A stretch of DNA of 64,000 nt. Source: Nephrocerus scutellatus. Taxonomy: Eukaryota > Arthropoda > Insecta > Diptera > Pipunculidae. Positions 57,401 to 64,000 of the stretch are shown here, piece by piece. The position numbers were made by a program, and so were the translations under genes. The notes beneath the pieces were generated by a model that was given only the letters and a program-made list of their open reading frames with translations, was not told the DNA's origin and made no database searches. Numbering within the stretch: the first letter of the stretch is position 1; every line of letters begins with the position of its first letter. Location: positions 108,045,908-108,109,907 of the forward strand of contig OX352763.1 in NCBI GenBank assembly GCA_947095585.1, read 5' to 3'.

Positions 57401-58785
57401 GATAGCTATGCTGTTGTTTGCTAAGAACAGCCATTTCTCCGGCACCGGAATTATCACTCTCCTTGCCAGTGTCCATGTGGTGCGCTTGCGATTGCTTCTG
57501 GGTTAATTTTTGTCTGGCGAGCTTCGTTTCATCGCTTTCCGCATACGAAAGGTGATTTACGCTGATGATGTTCGTTGAGGAGACTACCACCGTTGCATTG
57601 GGAGACGATGACGAAGACGGACTCGACGACGAGTTGACGTGTGACAGATTGAGTTTTAGATTTGTCAGATCCTGAATAAGCTGGTTCTGTTGATTGGTAT
57701 TCGCCGTTGCAGCTGAATGCTTCACCAAATGTCCAGAGTTTACTAAGGCTGCTGTCTGTGTTATGGCGGATTTCTGTGGCGTATGAATGTAGGGTTCGAC
57801 GGCGGCAACATTTCCTCGCGGGATTATTCGCTGCGAAGGGTAAACGCTATTCGACGGACGAACACTGAGCGGAATGTTGGTGCTTCCCGTGCCACTGGTG
57901 AGTTGTTGTTGTTGTTGTTGCTGCTGCTGTTGAACCTGCGATGTGGATGACGTCGATGATGATGGCGACGACGATGAGGATGCCGACAACAACAACTGTT
58001 GCTGCTGCTGTTGCTGCTGTTTAAGCTGACTACTGCTTTGCGTTGGTGGAGAAGAGTGTTTCTGTGATGTAGTTGGGGAGGAGGTGGATGTAGATTTCTT
58101 CTGCTTTTGCTGCAGAATATTTTGATGCTGTTGTTGTTGTGCATACATCGCATGATGATGCGGTTGTTGTTGTTGCTGTTGGTAGTGTTGCTGCTGCTGC
58201 TGCTGCTGTAGGATCTTTTGCTTCTGTTGACGTTCTTTCGGTGACGATTGCGGGCTGCTGTTGATATGTTGTTGAAGTTGTTGATGCAATTGTTGTTGTT
58301 GCTGTTGCTGTTGCGCAGCTGATTGAATATTCAAAGCCTTCTTCCGCTGAAGTCGCGTTTGCAGCTCATAGATTCGCTGATCGACCGAACGCAGCTCAGC
58401 TTGACGCTGTTGCAGCGCCTCTCGTTGCAAGTGCAGGCGGGCATCTTGTTGCAGCGATAATTGATTTCGATACTGAAATTACAAAATTACCGCGTTACCA
58501 GACAAATAATTTTTTGTTGAAATAAAAACCTATTGCATATACATACCATCAATTCTCTGCGCAGCTTTTCCAATTCTCGGGCGGCTTGCGTCGGTAATGC
58601 CTGTCCATTACAACCAATGCCCGCACCAGCGGCATTGCCACCAGCCGGAATTAGGTTCAGTGGGCCACGACGATCCCTACGTAAGTCCTCCAATTGTCGT
58701 GTCAACGCTTCCACTTTTGCCACCGCCAAACTGAGTTCCTTCTCCTTTTCACTGAAAAGCGCTCGTATCGAGTCGAGGTCATTGC
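36451..58785 (-). CDS. ASPP: ASPP family protein, five visible exons, 5' end missing
   Basis: Exons join as 58785-58547, 58472-55939, 53205-52988, 52907-52705 and 36495-36451, all bounded by AG/GT and in compatible phases, giving 1078 residues plus stop. Numbering from the first visible codon: residues 1-150 are a coiled-coil N-terminal region; about 150-840 are Q-, S-, T- and P-rich low complexity with long glutamine runs; near 869 is RVSF, a PP1-docking RVxF motif, followed by [17 protein letters not shown], a block diagnostic of ASPP proteins; about 880-985 are ankyrin repeats ([23 protein letters not shown]); about 1005-1065 is an SH3 domain with WWWA and GYVPRNLLG. Family knowledge: ASPP proteins are PP1 regulatory scaffolds; vertebrate members bind p53, and fly ASPP acts at adherens junctions with Csk and RASSF8. 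The order and size match the family (about 1000-1100 residues). Introns are 74, 2733, 80 and about 16,209 bp; the last is full of transposons. The first visible exon enters in phase 1, so at least one more 5' exon lies to the right. Identity is near certain; expression is inferred. Confidence 0.95.
36710..37215. repeat. Degenerate tandem repeat with alternating GC-rich and AT-rich blocks
   Basis: The motif CCCGATTTTCTTCAAATTTT starts units at about 36710, 36831, 36985 and 37177. Each unit continues with ACACATGTGTAT, a GGACAA-ACTTTTTGTAAA block and a GC-rich block like GGCCCCGGGGTCGTGGGG. Spacing is 121, 154 and 192 bp, with a partial unit near 37.08-37.11 kb. It lies about 215 bp inside the last ASPP intron, next to the terminal exon. 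Confidence 0.85.
37517..40375 (+). mobile_element. RTE-A retrotransposon, near full length, decayed, with nested LINE fragment
   Basis: The 5' region at 37.52-37.8 kb matches 22.88 kb. Endonuclease pieces follow ([39 protein letters not shown] near 38.35 kb, [11 protein letters not shown] near 38.5 kb). The RT shows [20 protein letters not shown] near 39.25 kb with [20 protein letters not shown] sequence just before. The C-terminal part runs to GAGCCAAATATGATGATG-like sequence at 40.36 kb. A run of C near 38.01 kb and many stops mark decay. The copy is interrupted at 39.42-39.83 kb. Confidence 0.85.
39422..39832 (-). mobile_element. LINE 3' fragment nested in RTE-A, opposite strand
   Basis: The minus strand reads [20 protein letters not shown] thumb sequence, then [39 protein letters not shown] and a stop. 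Its 3' tip (T tract on the plus strand, then ATAATTCACGCTCGCTTAAA) is the reverse complement of the element end at 34.08-34.14 kb. Most of the region between thumb and C-terminus is deleted. RTE-A sequence resumes with AAAGTAGTGC. Confidence 0.8.
40376..41650. other. Unassigned intronic sequence
   Basis: AT-rich part of the last ASPP intron. No element motif, RNA gene or candidate exon was found by eye. Confidence 0.4.
41655..42480 (+). mobile_element. Jockey-like retrotransposon RT fragment
   Basis: The plus strand reads [20 protein letters not shown] (RT motif B region), then in another frame [15 protein letters not shown] (catalytic YADD), [39 protein letters not shown] and [14 protein letters not shown]. 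This order is typical of Jockey-clade ORF2. It is 5'-truncated with at least two frameshifts. Confidence 0.85.
42640..43740 (+). mobile_element. I/LOA-like RT plus RNase H remnant
   Basis: At 42.68-42.83 kb: [20 protein letters not shown] and [12 protein letters not shown], the YADD-region block with the catalytic DD partly lost. At 43.34-43.54 kb a broken RNase [21 protein letters not shown], then ISIEEAL and [11 protein letters not shown]. The family differs from copies 1-4. Stops and frameshifts are numerous. Confidence 0.75.
43828..44797. repeat. Hierarchical satellite-like array based on an 11-bp unit
   Basis: Nearly 1 kb of degenerate CAAAAGACTCC-type 11-mers. A 55-bp higher unit (five 11-mers) starts at 44311, 44366 and 44421 (ATCAACAGAC). 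A larger duplication of about 274 bp (about 25 units) relates AGAAGGCCCA at 44161 and 44435, with over 100 bp of close similarity after each. ORFs in it (lysine/arginine/proline-rich) reflect the repeat only. Confidence 0.9.
44800..45820. other. Unassigned intronic sequence with one long ORF
   Basis: Within the last ASPP intron. A plus ORF of 146 codons (44822-45262, [15 protein letters not shown] at its start) has no recognised family and no supporting context; it is probably chance. No element motifs were found. Confidence 0.4.
45825..48155 (+). mobile_element. RTE-A retrotransposon, 5'-truncated, decayed
   Basis: It begins inside the endonuclease (match to 23.57 kb). At 45.95-46.1 kb are KISTKPP-like and [12 protein letters not shown] pieces. 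A linker follows ([35 protein letters not shown]), then RT with [11 protein letters not shown] near 46.69 kb, a GGGAT-repeat expansion at about 46716-46750, [20 protein letters not shown] near 47.35 kb, and the C-terminus to GAGCCAAATATGATGATG near 48.14 kb. Stops are frequent. Confidence 0.88.
48300..51600 (-). mobile_element. RTE-B retrotransposon, essentially full length
   Basis: The element has a 5' untranslated region of about 280 bp (51.32-51.6 kb, repeated at 34.76-34.91 kb), one long coding region and a short 3' end near 48.30 kb (GTCCTGTATCCCC on the plus strand, shared with 28.68 kb). It lies in the last ASPP intron on the same strand as the gene. No clear target duplication was found, as expected for RTE elements, whose duplications vary. 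Confidence 0.88.
48317..51317 (-). pseudogene. RTE-B endonuclease/reverse transcriptase, single frameshift
   Basis: About 1000 codons from ATG at 51317. The endonuclease comes first: [25 protein letters not shown] (catalytic E), [14 protein letters not shown] (D and N), and [12 protein letters not shown] in place of SDH. A basic linker follows ([20 protein letters not shown]). The RT then shows [48 protein letters not shown] (motif A), [19 protein letters not shown] (B) and [13 protein letters not shown] (C). The C-terminal region has [13 protein letters not shown] and NRTRWRVG. The only visible lesion is one extra base near 48720 (AAGGATGACC against AAGGTGACC in the 29-kb copy), which shifts the last 130 or so codons. 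Length matches RTE-clade proteins (about 1000 residues). The sense strand is that of ASPP. Confidence 0.9.
51650..52440 (+). mobile_element. Jockey/CR1-like LINE RT fragment
   Basis: The plus strand reads [20 protein letters not shown] (motif B), [17 protein letters not shown] (YGDD in place of YADD), [13 protein letters not shown], then [22 protein letters not shown] thumb sequence and [12 protein letters not shown]. It ends before the ASPP SH3 exon. The clade is not resolved. Confidence 0.8.
52705..52907 (-). CDS. ASPP: ASPP exon: SH3 domain
   Basis: The exon starts after CATGATGCAG and is separated from the ankyrin exon by an 80-bp intron. It encodes [39 protein letters not shown], the SH3 tryptophans (EWWWAKN) and GYVPRNLLG. 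The frame stays open to a TAA at 52650-52648, adding 18 codons (VSLAIPSA...), but GTGAGT at 52704-52699 is a consensus donor placed exactly after NLLG. Vertebrate ASPP continues there with LYPR, which is what the remote exon at 36495 supplies. The exon is therefore ended at 52705. Confidence 0.92.
52988..53205 (-). CDS. ASPP: ASPP exon: ankyrin repeats
   Basis: The acceptor follows CTCTCTTTACAG and the donor is GTAAGT at 52987-52982. The first base completes the split lysine codon from the large exon. It encodes [20 protein letters not shown], then [19 protein letters not shown] and [19 protein letters not shown], a near-direct match to the ankyrin region and acidic CEE-E-GF segment of vertebrate ASPP proteins. 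The exon leaves in phase 1, and the next exon's GT restores a serine codon. Confidence 0.95.
53830..53960 (+). mobile_element. I/LOA-like C-terminal zinc-finger remnant
   Basis: The plus strand reads [14 protein letters not shown], a stop, then [11 protein letters not shown]. This is the EH..C.CP pattern that ends the RNase H-bearing elements elsewhere in the window (EHVLCDCPAL at 20.7 kb). The fragment is tiny. Confidence 0.5.
54790..54952 (+). mobile_element. I/LOA-like C-terminal fragment next to the SINE
   Basis: The plus strand reads [20 protein letters not shown], matching the terminal EHxxCxCPAL element motif with the CP lost. It directly abuts the 3' end of the SINE at 54.95 kb. Confidence 0.5.
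54953..55262 (-). mobile_element. tRNA-derived SINE (family 1), second copy
   Basis: Minus strand: head with TTAACTCAGGAAGTCC (weak A box), GCAGGAGGTTCGTGGTTCGA (B box) followed by ATCCCAG, then body sequence matching 17.28-17.48 kb (GGTGTCCCACCTCTCGCGAA, then AACGTTCCGAAAGTAATAAC) and an AATATTATTATTA tail. It lies in an ASPP intron on the sense strand. Confidence 0.88.
55535..55800. repeat. Tandem duplication, period about 141 bp
   Basis: TTCTTGGGGTAAACAA at about 55537 and GTCTTGGGGTAAACAA at about 55678 start two copies. Both continue with (C/T)TACTG.GAGA, TCCGG.GC.TA.ACAA and ACTCATTAAG, and end near GGGCCTTTGAAGATGT or GGGCCTTTAAAGATGT. It is intronic. Confidence 0.75.
55939..58472 (-). 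CDS. ASPP: ASPP large central exon: coiled coil, Q/S/T-rich region, RVSF motif, first ankyrin
   Basis: This 2534-nt exon (844 codons plus two bases) begins in phase 0 after TTTCAG and ends with the donor GTAAGT (55938-55933). It starts with a coiled coil ([20 protein letters not shown]). Next come repeated glutamine runs of 5-10 residues around 57.9-58.3 kb and long S/T/A/V-rich stretches with proline patches such as [14 protein letters not shown] (PxxP-type). It ends with the RVSF motif near 56105-56094 and the start of the ankyrin domain ([20 protein letters not shown]). No stop or frameshift interrupts it. The many overlapping frames with long ORFs are shadows of CAR and CAN repeats. Low-complexity length is expected to vary between individuals. 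Confidence 0.95.
58547..58785 (-). CDS. ASPP: ASPP exon: N-terminal coiled-coil segment
   Basis: The acceptor AG (58787-58786) follows a TTCTTCTTAAC tract and the donor is GTATGT at 58546-58541. The exon enters in phase 1 and leaves in phase 0. It encodes a charged helical stretch ([20 protein letters not shown], then [12 protein letters not shown]), a glycine/alanine-rich linker, and [13 protein letters not shown]. Human ASPP1/2 have the same sequence logic here (FQEKKQEVQTA, QLEDL, then a helix leading into a Q-rich coil). The preceding exon was not found in the window. Confidence 0.9.
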
Positions 58786-59004
58786 CTGTTAAGAAGAAAA
58801 TAAAGGTGGGAGAATGAGTGAAATGTTTTTATAAAAAAGTTAAAACTAAGAATAAAAGATGTGTGAGAAAGTTCTGGGGCTTTCAATTTGGGAACATAAA
58901 AGTGAATTCTTTTGCTTACTTGATTATGACTCTAATGACTCATGACTTGAGTATGACTTAAACTTAGCAATTCTGGCGCAATAAGGTTATTATATTTTTT
59001 TTAT

Positions 59005-59042
59005 CAGGAGGCCAGGACCAGACCCCGGTTGTAGAGCCAAGA
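59005..59042 (+). mobile_element. RTE-A 3' terminus scrap
   Basis: GAGGCCAGGACCAGACCCCG, continuing GTTGTAGAGCCAA, matches the last part of RTE-A (48.09-48.13 kb). No more of the element is present. Confidence 0.7.
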
Positions 59043-59309
59043 TCTCTTTGAAAGCCCTTTGGAAAGTGCCTTTATATGGCTGTTATAACTTTTTTATTGG
59101 ATGTTCTATATGAGTTAACAGCAGAAAGCATTTTTTTAAATTTGTAAACTGAAGGAACAGAGATATGGAAGGAGAGATCGCCTTTCATTTTCTTAGAGCC
59201 TAATAAAACTAACCTAACTACCAACGCATGTGAAGTTTATAGCAAATAACAAAATTAACAGAATGTTATATGTATACAGTCTGTATTTGTAAAAATAACA
59301 TTTGTAATA

Positions 59310-59610
59310 ATGAATTTAGAGGTTCGCTGTAATTAATTGACCAGCCCACAAAGATGTCTTACCAGTGCCACCTATATTCAAGTCTTACTTAAGGATTTAT
59401 CTATCAAATAATAATAAACTTAGAATTTCCGTAAGAAGATTAAGAAGCTTTTTGTACTGTTGTTAACATTTGAAATTTTTTCCTGATATTTTGAATTTGG
59501 AGATTCACTGTTAAGCAGATTGGCCAGCTCACAGAGATGTCTCACTAAATTGACCTTAATCCATCTCATCCTAAAAGAATTATCTATCAAATAAAAGAAG
59601 TGAGATTATA
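59310..59610. repeat. Diverged tandem duplication, period about 180 bp
   Basis: GAATTTAGAGGTTCGCTGT near 59312 and GAATTTGGAGATTCACTGT near 59493 begin two related segments. Both continue with GACCAGCCCACAAAGATGTC or GGCCAGCTCACAGAGATGTC and end at TTATCTATCAAATAA. Divergence is moderate. Confidence 0.7.
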
Positions 59611-59984
59611 ATGCAGAGAGAAATAGGCATCGGTTGTGCATCGGTTTGAACATTTATAGTTTTCCTCCCCCTCCTATTAAAAACCCTTATACGTTCGAAA
59701 AATGTCAAAACTTTGAAGCGTGAGTGACGGCAAATGTGGTGGTTTTTGGGGTCTTGAAGCATGGCGGGAAGGGCATGGTGGATTGACTGCTTTATGCAGA
59801 TTCGCCAGAAGCTGTGTACAACCATAGGGCCTTCTTATGATGGAGGCTCCATTTCTTAATGAAGGTGTTACAGCTGGGATAAAGAGTGATGCATGCTTTC
59901 TTAGTCATTAGTTTGACTATAAGCTGAGCTTTCTATCCAAAATATTTAGCGTGAAGGTAAAGATATCAAGACCTGTCAAAAATT

Positions 59985-60480
59985 AAAATGCAGGCGTTGC
60001 TCGGCTACCCCCTCCTTCCTAACGACCCAATCAAGTAAGCCATTGACCATTCAGCTAAAGGGCCCTTTCCGTTACCTCACTTATAACAGATAGGTATTCT
60101 TTTGATACAATAATCACCATGTTATCTGCATATGCAGCTACCTACGTCATATCTTGCTCTAGTATTTTCACGATCATGTTAGTGACCATTAGCCACAACA
60201 AGGGTGTGTCTCTGTCGACTAATTTGGTAACGTTGCAGCTGCCGATATTATCAAGAATTATTCTGCTTATTCCATGCTAGAAATAATGAATTGCATTCGG
60301 ATGTTCTCCACCCAGTGAGAGCTTGCTGAATGGGTACAATTTGAACAAACGCCAAGCGCCTTTAACATTTGTAGCAATTATTTGTGGCCTTTTTTTACCC
60401 ATATAGTACCTCATAGATTGCCTATTCTGAGGAGCTGCTTCTAAGGTATGCGTGCTGAGATGTCGATGATTATTCAAATC
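59985..60480 (-). mobile_element. I/LOA-like RT remnant, heavily decayed
   Basis: Minus-strand frames show ISRIILDNIGSCNVTKLVDR, then LLWLMVTNMIVKILEQDMT and AAYADNMVIIVSKEYLSVI, the RT motif B to motif C order with YADD changed to YADN. Frames change repeatedly. Confidence 0.65.
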
Positions 60481-60813
60481 GTTACCTGATATGTTGGTCT
60501 TGAAACCTATCCAAATTCTTTAGCAAGAACGAGGATAGACTGGATAGGGGGGTTCTCAAATATTTAGCAGATTCGTGGCCTCTGCTTTAGGGATAAACTA
60601 ACACTACACGCACTTTTTCCAGCTTCAGGGCTAAGTAGTAGACATAATCTAAAAATCGACGCTAGCCAAGATGTTGACAGATCTAGTGACTTTTGACATT
60701 TACTCACTACACAGATTTAGTAACTTCTGCCTTCCAGTCATTAGAATGAACTAGTGACTTCTGTAACGGGCTGAATATTTAGCATAGGCTATTTATACAA
60801 ACATAAGCTGATA

Positions 60814-61036
60814 AAATGCAGGCGTTGTTCGGCTGCACCCCTCTTACCTACTAACCCAACCAAACTGACCCAAATGACCACCCCACTGACCCAAACCAAC
60901 TTACCCCTTCACAACATTAGCCCACACCACTAAGTCTCTTCCTCTAGCCTAACCCCTCCGGAGCAAGAAATCGGTCCAGTTGTTTTGAAGATTACCTCCT
61001 ACATACAAACAAACCTTACCTCTTTATAATATTAGT
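60814..61036 (+). mobile_element. 3' end of another RTE-type element or a SINE using it
   Basis: ATCGGTCCAGTTGTTTTGAA, GATTACCTCC, ACATACAAACAAACCTTACC and TCTTTATAATATTAGTACAG in a row are the characteristic 3' end of a widespread insect RTE type (from memory). The upstream part starts with AAAATGCAGGCGTTGTTCGG, also present at 59983 (AAAATGCAGGCGTTGCTCGG), and a CCCAA/ACCC-rich middle. No coding sequence is attached. Confidence 0.6.
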
Positions 61037-61149
61037 ACAGATAAGCTTCTTAAGGCTCAGGAAACCTTTTCATGCGTTATGACTTTACTCACTTCACACT
61101 TAGAAGCTAATTTTTTTAACAGAATACCCGGACGGTTTTCTATGCAAGA

Positions 61150-61850
61150 GTTTCTATGAAAGGCGGTATTACTTAGAATATCTAGGTTCCGTCTAGCAGC
61201 TCATGATTTCATGAATATTAGGTACCTGTTAGCAGTGCTAAGGGCCCTCGATACATTAAACATCACGTCAAAACTGGTGAAGGAGTGCAGGGCGAAACGG
61301 ATTTGGCTAAGTCAATAAGGTACTAGGAGCCGGGAGAAACTGGAGTAGAACGCAAAGAAGCAGCGGATAGGCTTGAGAATAAAGGAGAGAAACTTCGCTA
61401 GTAGGGCCAGAACAATTCTGCGGTATAGGTTACCGCGCAATACGGAAAGCACAATAGGTATGGCAACCGCTTCCATAAGATGGAAAAATCTCTAAGGCTT
61501 ACGACAAGCAAAAGAAATTTTGGGGAACTATAACTCAAAGATGTCTCGCTTGATATTGATACTATGCATGAAGGAGTTCCGAATAGGTCATTGTAGACTC
61601 AGGATACTTAAACAGAAGTGGATGACAGCTGCAGGCTTCGTGGAGAATCGACATGCGCGACATTCACTGGACCAACTCCATATCATTCCTAAGAGCCATT
61701 GGTGTGGAGGGAGTATTGTAGGGATGGGCATGAACTGTCCCCAAAGTACGAGTTTCAAGAAAACCCAATATATCCTCATGGGTCGAAGTGTTACTAGTGT
61801 ACGCCCCATTCATCATCATTATCATCATAACCATCTGATTAATGAAAGTA
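61150..61850 (+). mobile_element. RNase H and C-terminal remnant of an I/LOA-like element
   Basis: The plus strand reads ALRALDTLNITSKLVKECRA (late RNase H), a broken middle, then LRQAKEILGNYNSKMSRLIL and MKEFRIGHCRLRILKQKWMT, matching the post-RNase H region (R.AK..L, then LTGHCTL..HL). The terminal zinc finger is not preserved. Confidence 0.65.
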
Positions 61851-62399
61851 AGTAATTGCCTCAAGTACTGTCTTATAAAAGAATCTTGCAAATTCTAGTT
61901 GAATCCTTGGTAGTTCTAATAGATTGGCAGAAACCCGTCCAATACCGCTAGTCAGCTTCTTAGATGATTTCTTATAGATTTTCAAGCAATCTTTGTAAGG
62001 TTGTCAATAATTGTTGTTGTCTAGATCTTCACTCTACCACGGAAGATGAGTTTTGCTTTCTTTTCTAATTTTCTAATATCCGAACGAGTTAGGAAGCCTA
62101 CAAGACGTCAATGTGTTTACTTTAGAAGTATAACGTGGTTGCTTACGTGATGCTTGCCGGTCACACAGGGTTCGCCTCTTTAGGGTTGTTACAAAGTAAA
62201 GTTTTATTTTATTTGTTTTTGTTTTTCGTCTGTAAGTGGTTTTCAAAAATAAAATCCATATGCATGCAATATCGTGTCAGTTGGAGTATCGGTACAACTG
62301 TTAGGGATAGCTGGTTGGAAATTAAAAGTTAGCCAATTAGCCGATGTAGCATAAACTGCACCCCAAACTGCTAAAGGATATGGGGTACTTTGCGTCACT

Positions 62400-62565
62400 A
62401 TAGCCAAGTGAGCAACGGTGTGAAGACACGAAGCTCGTTTGACTGCGAAAGTCAAATCGGTCGGAGTACCTTATGTGCTATCGGAACGGGAAAGGGTTGG
62501 TCTAGGATAGTGTGCGACGGTGTTATGACACGAAGTCAACTAAACTACGAAAGTCAAAATAAGTG
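62400..62565. repeat. Direct duplication, spacing about 101 bp
   Basis: GCAACGGTGTGAAGACACGA at about 62412 and GCGACGGTGTTATGACACGA at about 62513 are each followed by AGTC..TAAACTACGAAAGT or its variant ending CTGCGAAAGTCAAA. No further copies were seen. Confidence 0.7.
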
Positions 62566-62937
62566 TCGTTATCCTGCAAAATTGTAACTTATACGTGAAG
62601 TTTGGTTGAGTTCACACACTCACTACGCTAATGTATTTCAAAACGGAAGGTTCGGATTAGTGTCAGTGGGGTTATCTGCACCTCGGAAAGCACAAAAGCG
62701 AAGAATACGAATGGAAGACTAGTTTCAAAAGTTCTGTAGTCAGTATCGCTCTACACATCAAGAGATTTTCCCGTGCAATGTTGTACCGATTGGGAAGCAT
62801 ATCGATGGTAAATGAAAAAAACAATATTTTATGCAATTGCTCGGTTTATATCACTTTCTCAACTTAATTCTTAATATGTAAGACATGATATTGCACGAGG
62901 AGCTGTAGTTTGTCTTGAAAAAATTATTCTCCTGGGT

Positions 62938-63193
62938 GTGACGGTGAACTGAACCCGTGATTCGAGGCGGCGTTTTGACGGCAGTTTACTCAACTCAACT
63001 ATTGTGCTACACACGAGTAGTAGAACTATTCGTAAGTTCTTTTCTATGTCTGTATGGATCTTTCTCTTTCTTTCTTTCTTTCTTTCTTAAAAAAGTATTT
63101 TATGTTCAACGTGATGGTGAATCGAACCTAGGATTCGGGGATACGTTCTGACGTCGGTCTCTGCTTTAGCTGATTTGGCCATTGTGCTATGTT
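62938..63193 (-). mobile_element. Two tandem tRNA-like SINE heads (family 2)
   Basis: The minus strand from 63193 reads TAGCACAATGGCC (A box), then TAGGTTCGATTCACCATCAC (B box). A body with a CTTT/AAAG run at 63061-63090 follows, then a second head from about 63015: TAGCACAATAG and GGGTTCAGTTCACCGTCAC. Both heads share CGTCA.AACG and CGAATC between the boxes. Spacing is about 175 bp. Family 2 is distinct from family 1. Confidence 0.7.
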
Positions 63194-63313
63194 TAGATAG
63201 TGGCTATGGCAAATACTTCGTTACAGAAGTTATCTAACCGTCGGTTTAAAGTGTCACTCAATATTGCTTCTGTAACCGTACGCCTTCTTCCAATTCGCCT
63301 GTTCGGATACTGG

Positions 63314-63418
63314 ACAAAGAAATTAGACTTTAAGTTTATTTTTGGAGTTCAGTTATCAGATGTACCATCATCAACTGATGGCTGAACTCCAAAACTGAAT
63401 TTCCAGTCTAATTTTTTG
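63314..63418. repeat. Foldback (imperfect inverted repeat, arms about 45 bp)
   Basis: The left arm (AAATTAGACTTTAAGTTTAT, then TTTTGGAGTTCAG) pairs with the right arm (CTGAACTCCAAAA, then CTGAATTTCCAGTCTAATTT). The loop is about TTATCAGATGTACCATCATC. The right-arm motif (ACCATC..CAACTGAT..TGAACT) is repeated once more at 63428-63455. Confidence 0.75.
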
Positions 63419-64000
63419 GTTGGGGTACCATCTCCAACTGATAATTGAACTTCAAGTCAAATTTCTATCTACGCTCCTCCCTCCACAAACTAAAAACATT
63501 CCTAGCGCACTTAAAAAAACAGCCTGGGAAAATTCCTACCGTTATGGTTTCACGACAACAACCATTTGCCAACTAACTGACAACCGCAATCGGCTAATCG
63601 ATACCAGCGGTAGATCCACATAGAGAAAGTAGCAACATCATAAGTCAAAAGGGTATGCATGGAGGAGTGGCAATCACAGTTATTCCACTTAACTGCAACT
63701 AAACTGTAATATCTGATTAATTGTCGGATGATGATGATGATGCATCAATGCATCCGAACACAGGGGGAAATCGTAAACCACTCGAAGTACCACTCGCCAC
63801 AATTCGCTAACTGCAGAAGCTCAACAAGAACAATAACTATGCAGTGATGTAGTACGTTCCAGCAGGCGGCAGTTGGCATGGGTGAAGCGTTTTAAGAGCA
63901 AAAACCACAGTAACAATAATTTACAGCAAGTCTTACCAACTCTCTAGACCGAGTTAGTTGTCCATTTGTTTGTGTCTTCTTGTCTAACAGGGCAATGATG

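Larger units (their letters stand above)
58786..64000 (-). other. Probable ASPP upstream intron or 5' flank
   Basis: The first visible ASPP exon begins in phase 1 after an acceptor, so transcription must come from the right. No exon encoding the expected upstream coiled-coil residues was recognised up to 64,000. The interval contains the element remnants and repeats listed separately; what is left is unassigned AT-rich sequence. Confidence 0.6.

Noticed and set aside
57400..58155. Histidine/proline/asparagine-rich ORFs in other frames of the ASPP exon
   Set aside because: They are shadows of the glutamine-coding repeats; the ASPP frame is supported by family similarity and splice phase.
61520..61855. 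111-codon ORF as a host exon of ASPP or another gene
   Set aside because: Its sequence follows the pattern after the RNase H in I/LOA-like elements and sits beside an RNase H remnant on the same strand.
63113..63193. Possible functional tRNA gene on the minus strand
   Set aside because: A and B boxes are present, but no acceptor-stem pairing or plausible anticodon loop was found, and a second similar head lies next to it; a SINE is the better explanation.

Overview
This window is eukaryotic: it has spliced genes with GT-AG introns, tRNA-derived SINEs, microsatellites and a dense layer of decayed non-LTR retrotransposons. The element repertoire (RTE-type, R1-clade, RNase H-bearing I/LOA-like, Jockey-like, one mariner) together with the one recognisable host gene, an ASPP orthologue with long glutamine runs, fits a higher fly (Diptera, perhaps a tephritid or related schizophoran). 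The exact species is not determined.

The host gene is ASPP (apoptosis-stimulating protein of p53 family) on the minus strand. Five coding exons are visible: 58785-58547, 58472-55939, 53205-52988, 52907-52705 and a 45-nt terminal exon at 36495-36451. Their phases agree, giving 1078 codons plus stop of an N-terminally incomplete protein: coiled coil, Q/S/T-rich middle, PP1-docking RVSF motif, ankyrin repeats, SH3 domain. The last intron is about 16.2 kb and is filled with retrotransposons and satellite-like repeats. Upstream exons were not found between 58.8 and 64 kb, so that stretch is read as an ASPP intron or 5' flank.

Bases 1-35,150 hold no recognised host gene. They form a graveyard of elements: an RTE-type family (RTE-A, at least nine loci in the window), a second RTE-type family (RTE-B, one almost intact copy at 48.3-51.6 kb), an endonuclease-only third RTE-like copy, an R1-clade copy, several RNase H-bearing copies, and a 1281-bp mariner with terminal inverted repeats and TA duplications. 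Nesting is common. A SINE sits in an I/LOA-like copy with a 12-bp target duplication, LINE 3' ends sit inside two RTE-A copies, and an internally deleted RTE-B sits inside RTE-A.

Simple and complex repeats include an (AAAC) tract of about 136 units, a hierarchical satellite built on an 11-bp unit (43.8-44.8 kb), a GC/AT-alternating tandem repeat just inside the last ASPP intron (36.7-37.2 kb), an ATGCAACATG-like degenerate array (11.2-11.5 kb) and a long foldback near 63.3 kb.

The most informative results are the reconstruction of the remote ASPP micro-exon across a transposon-filled intron and the recurrent internally deleted RTE copies. No undescribed defence-like or enzymatic system was found. 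All family names below come from motif recognition by eye; no database was searched.
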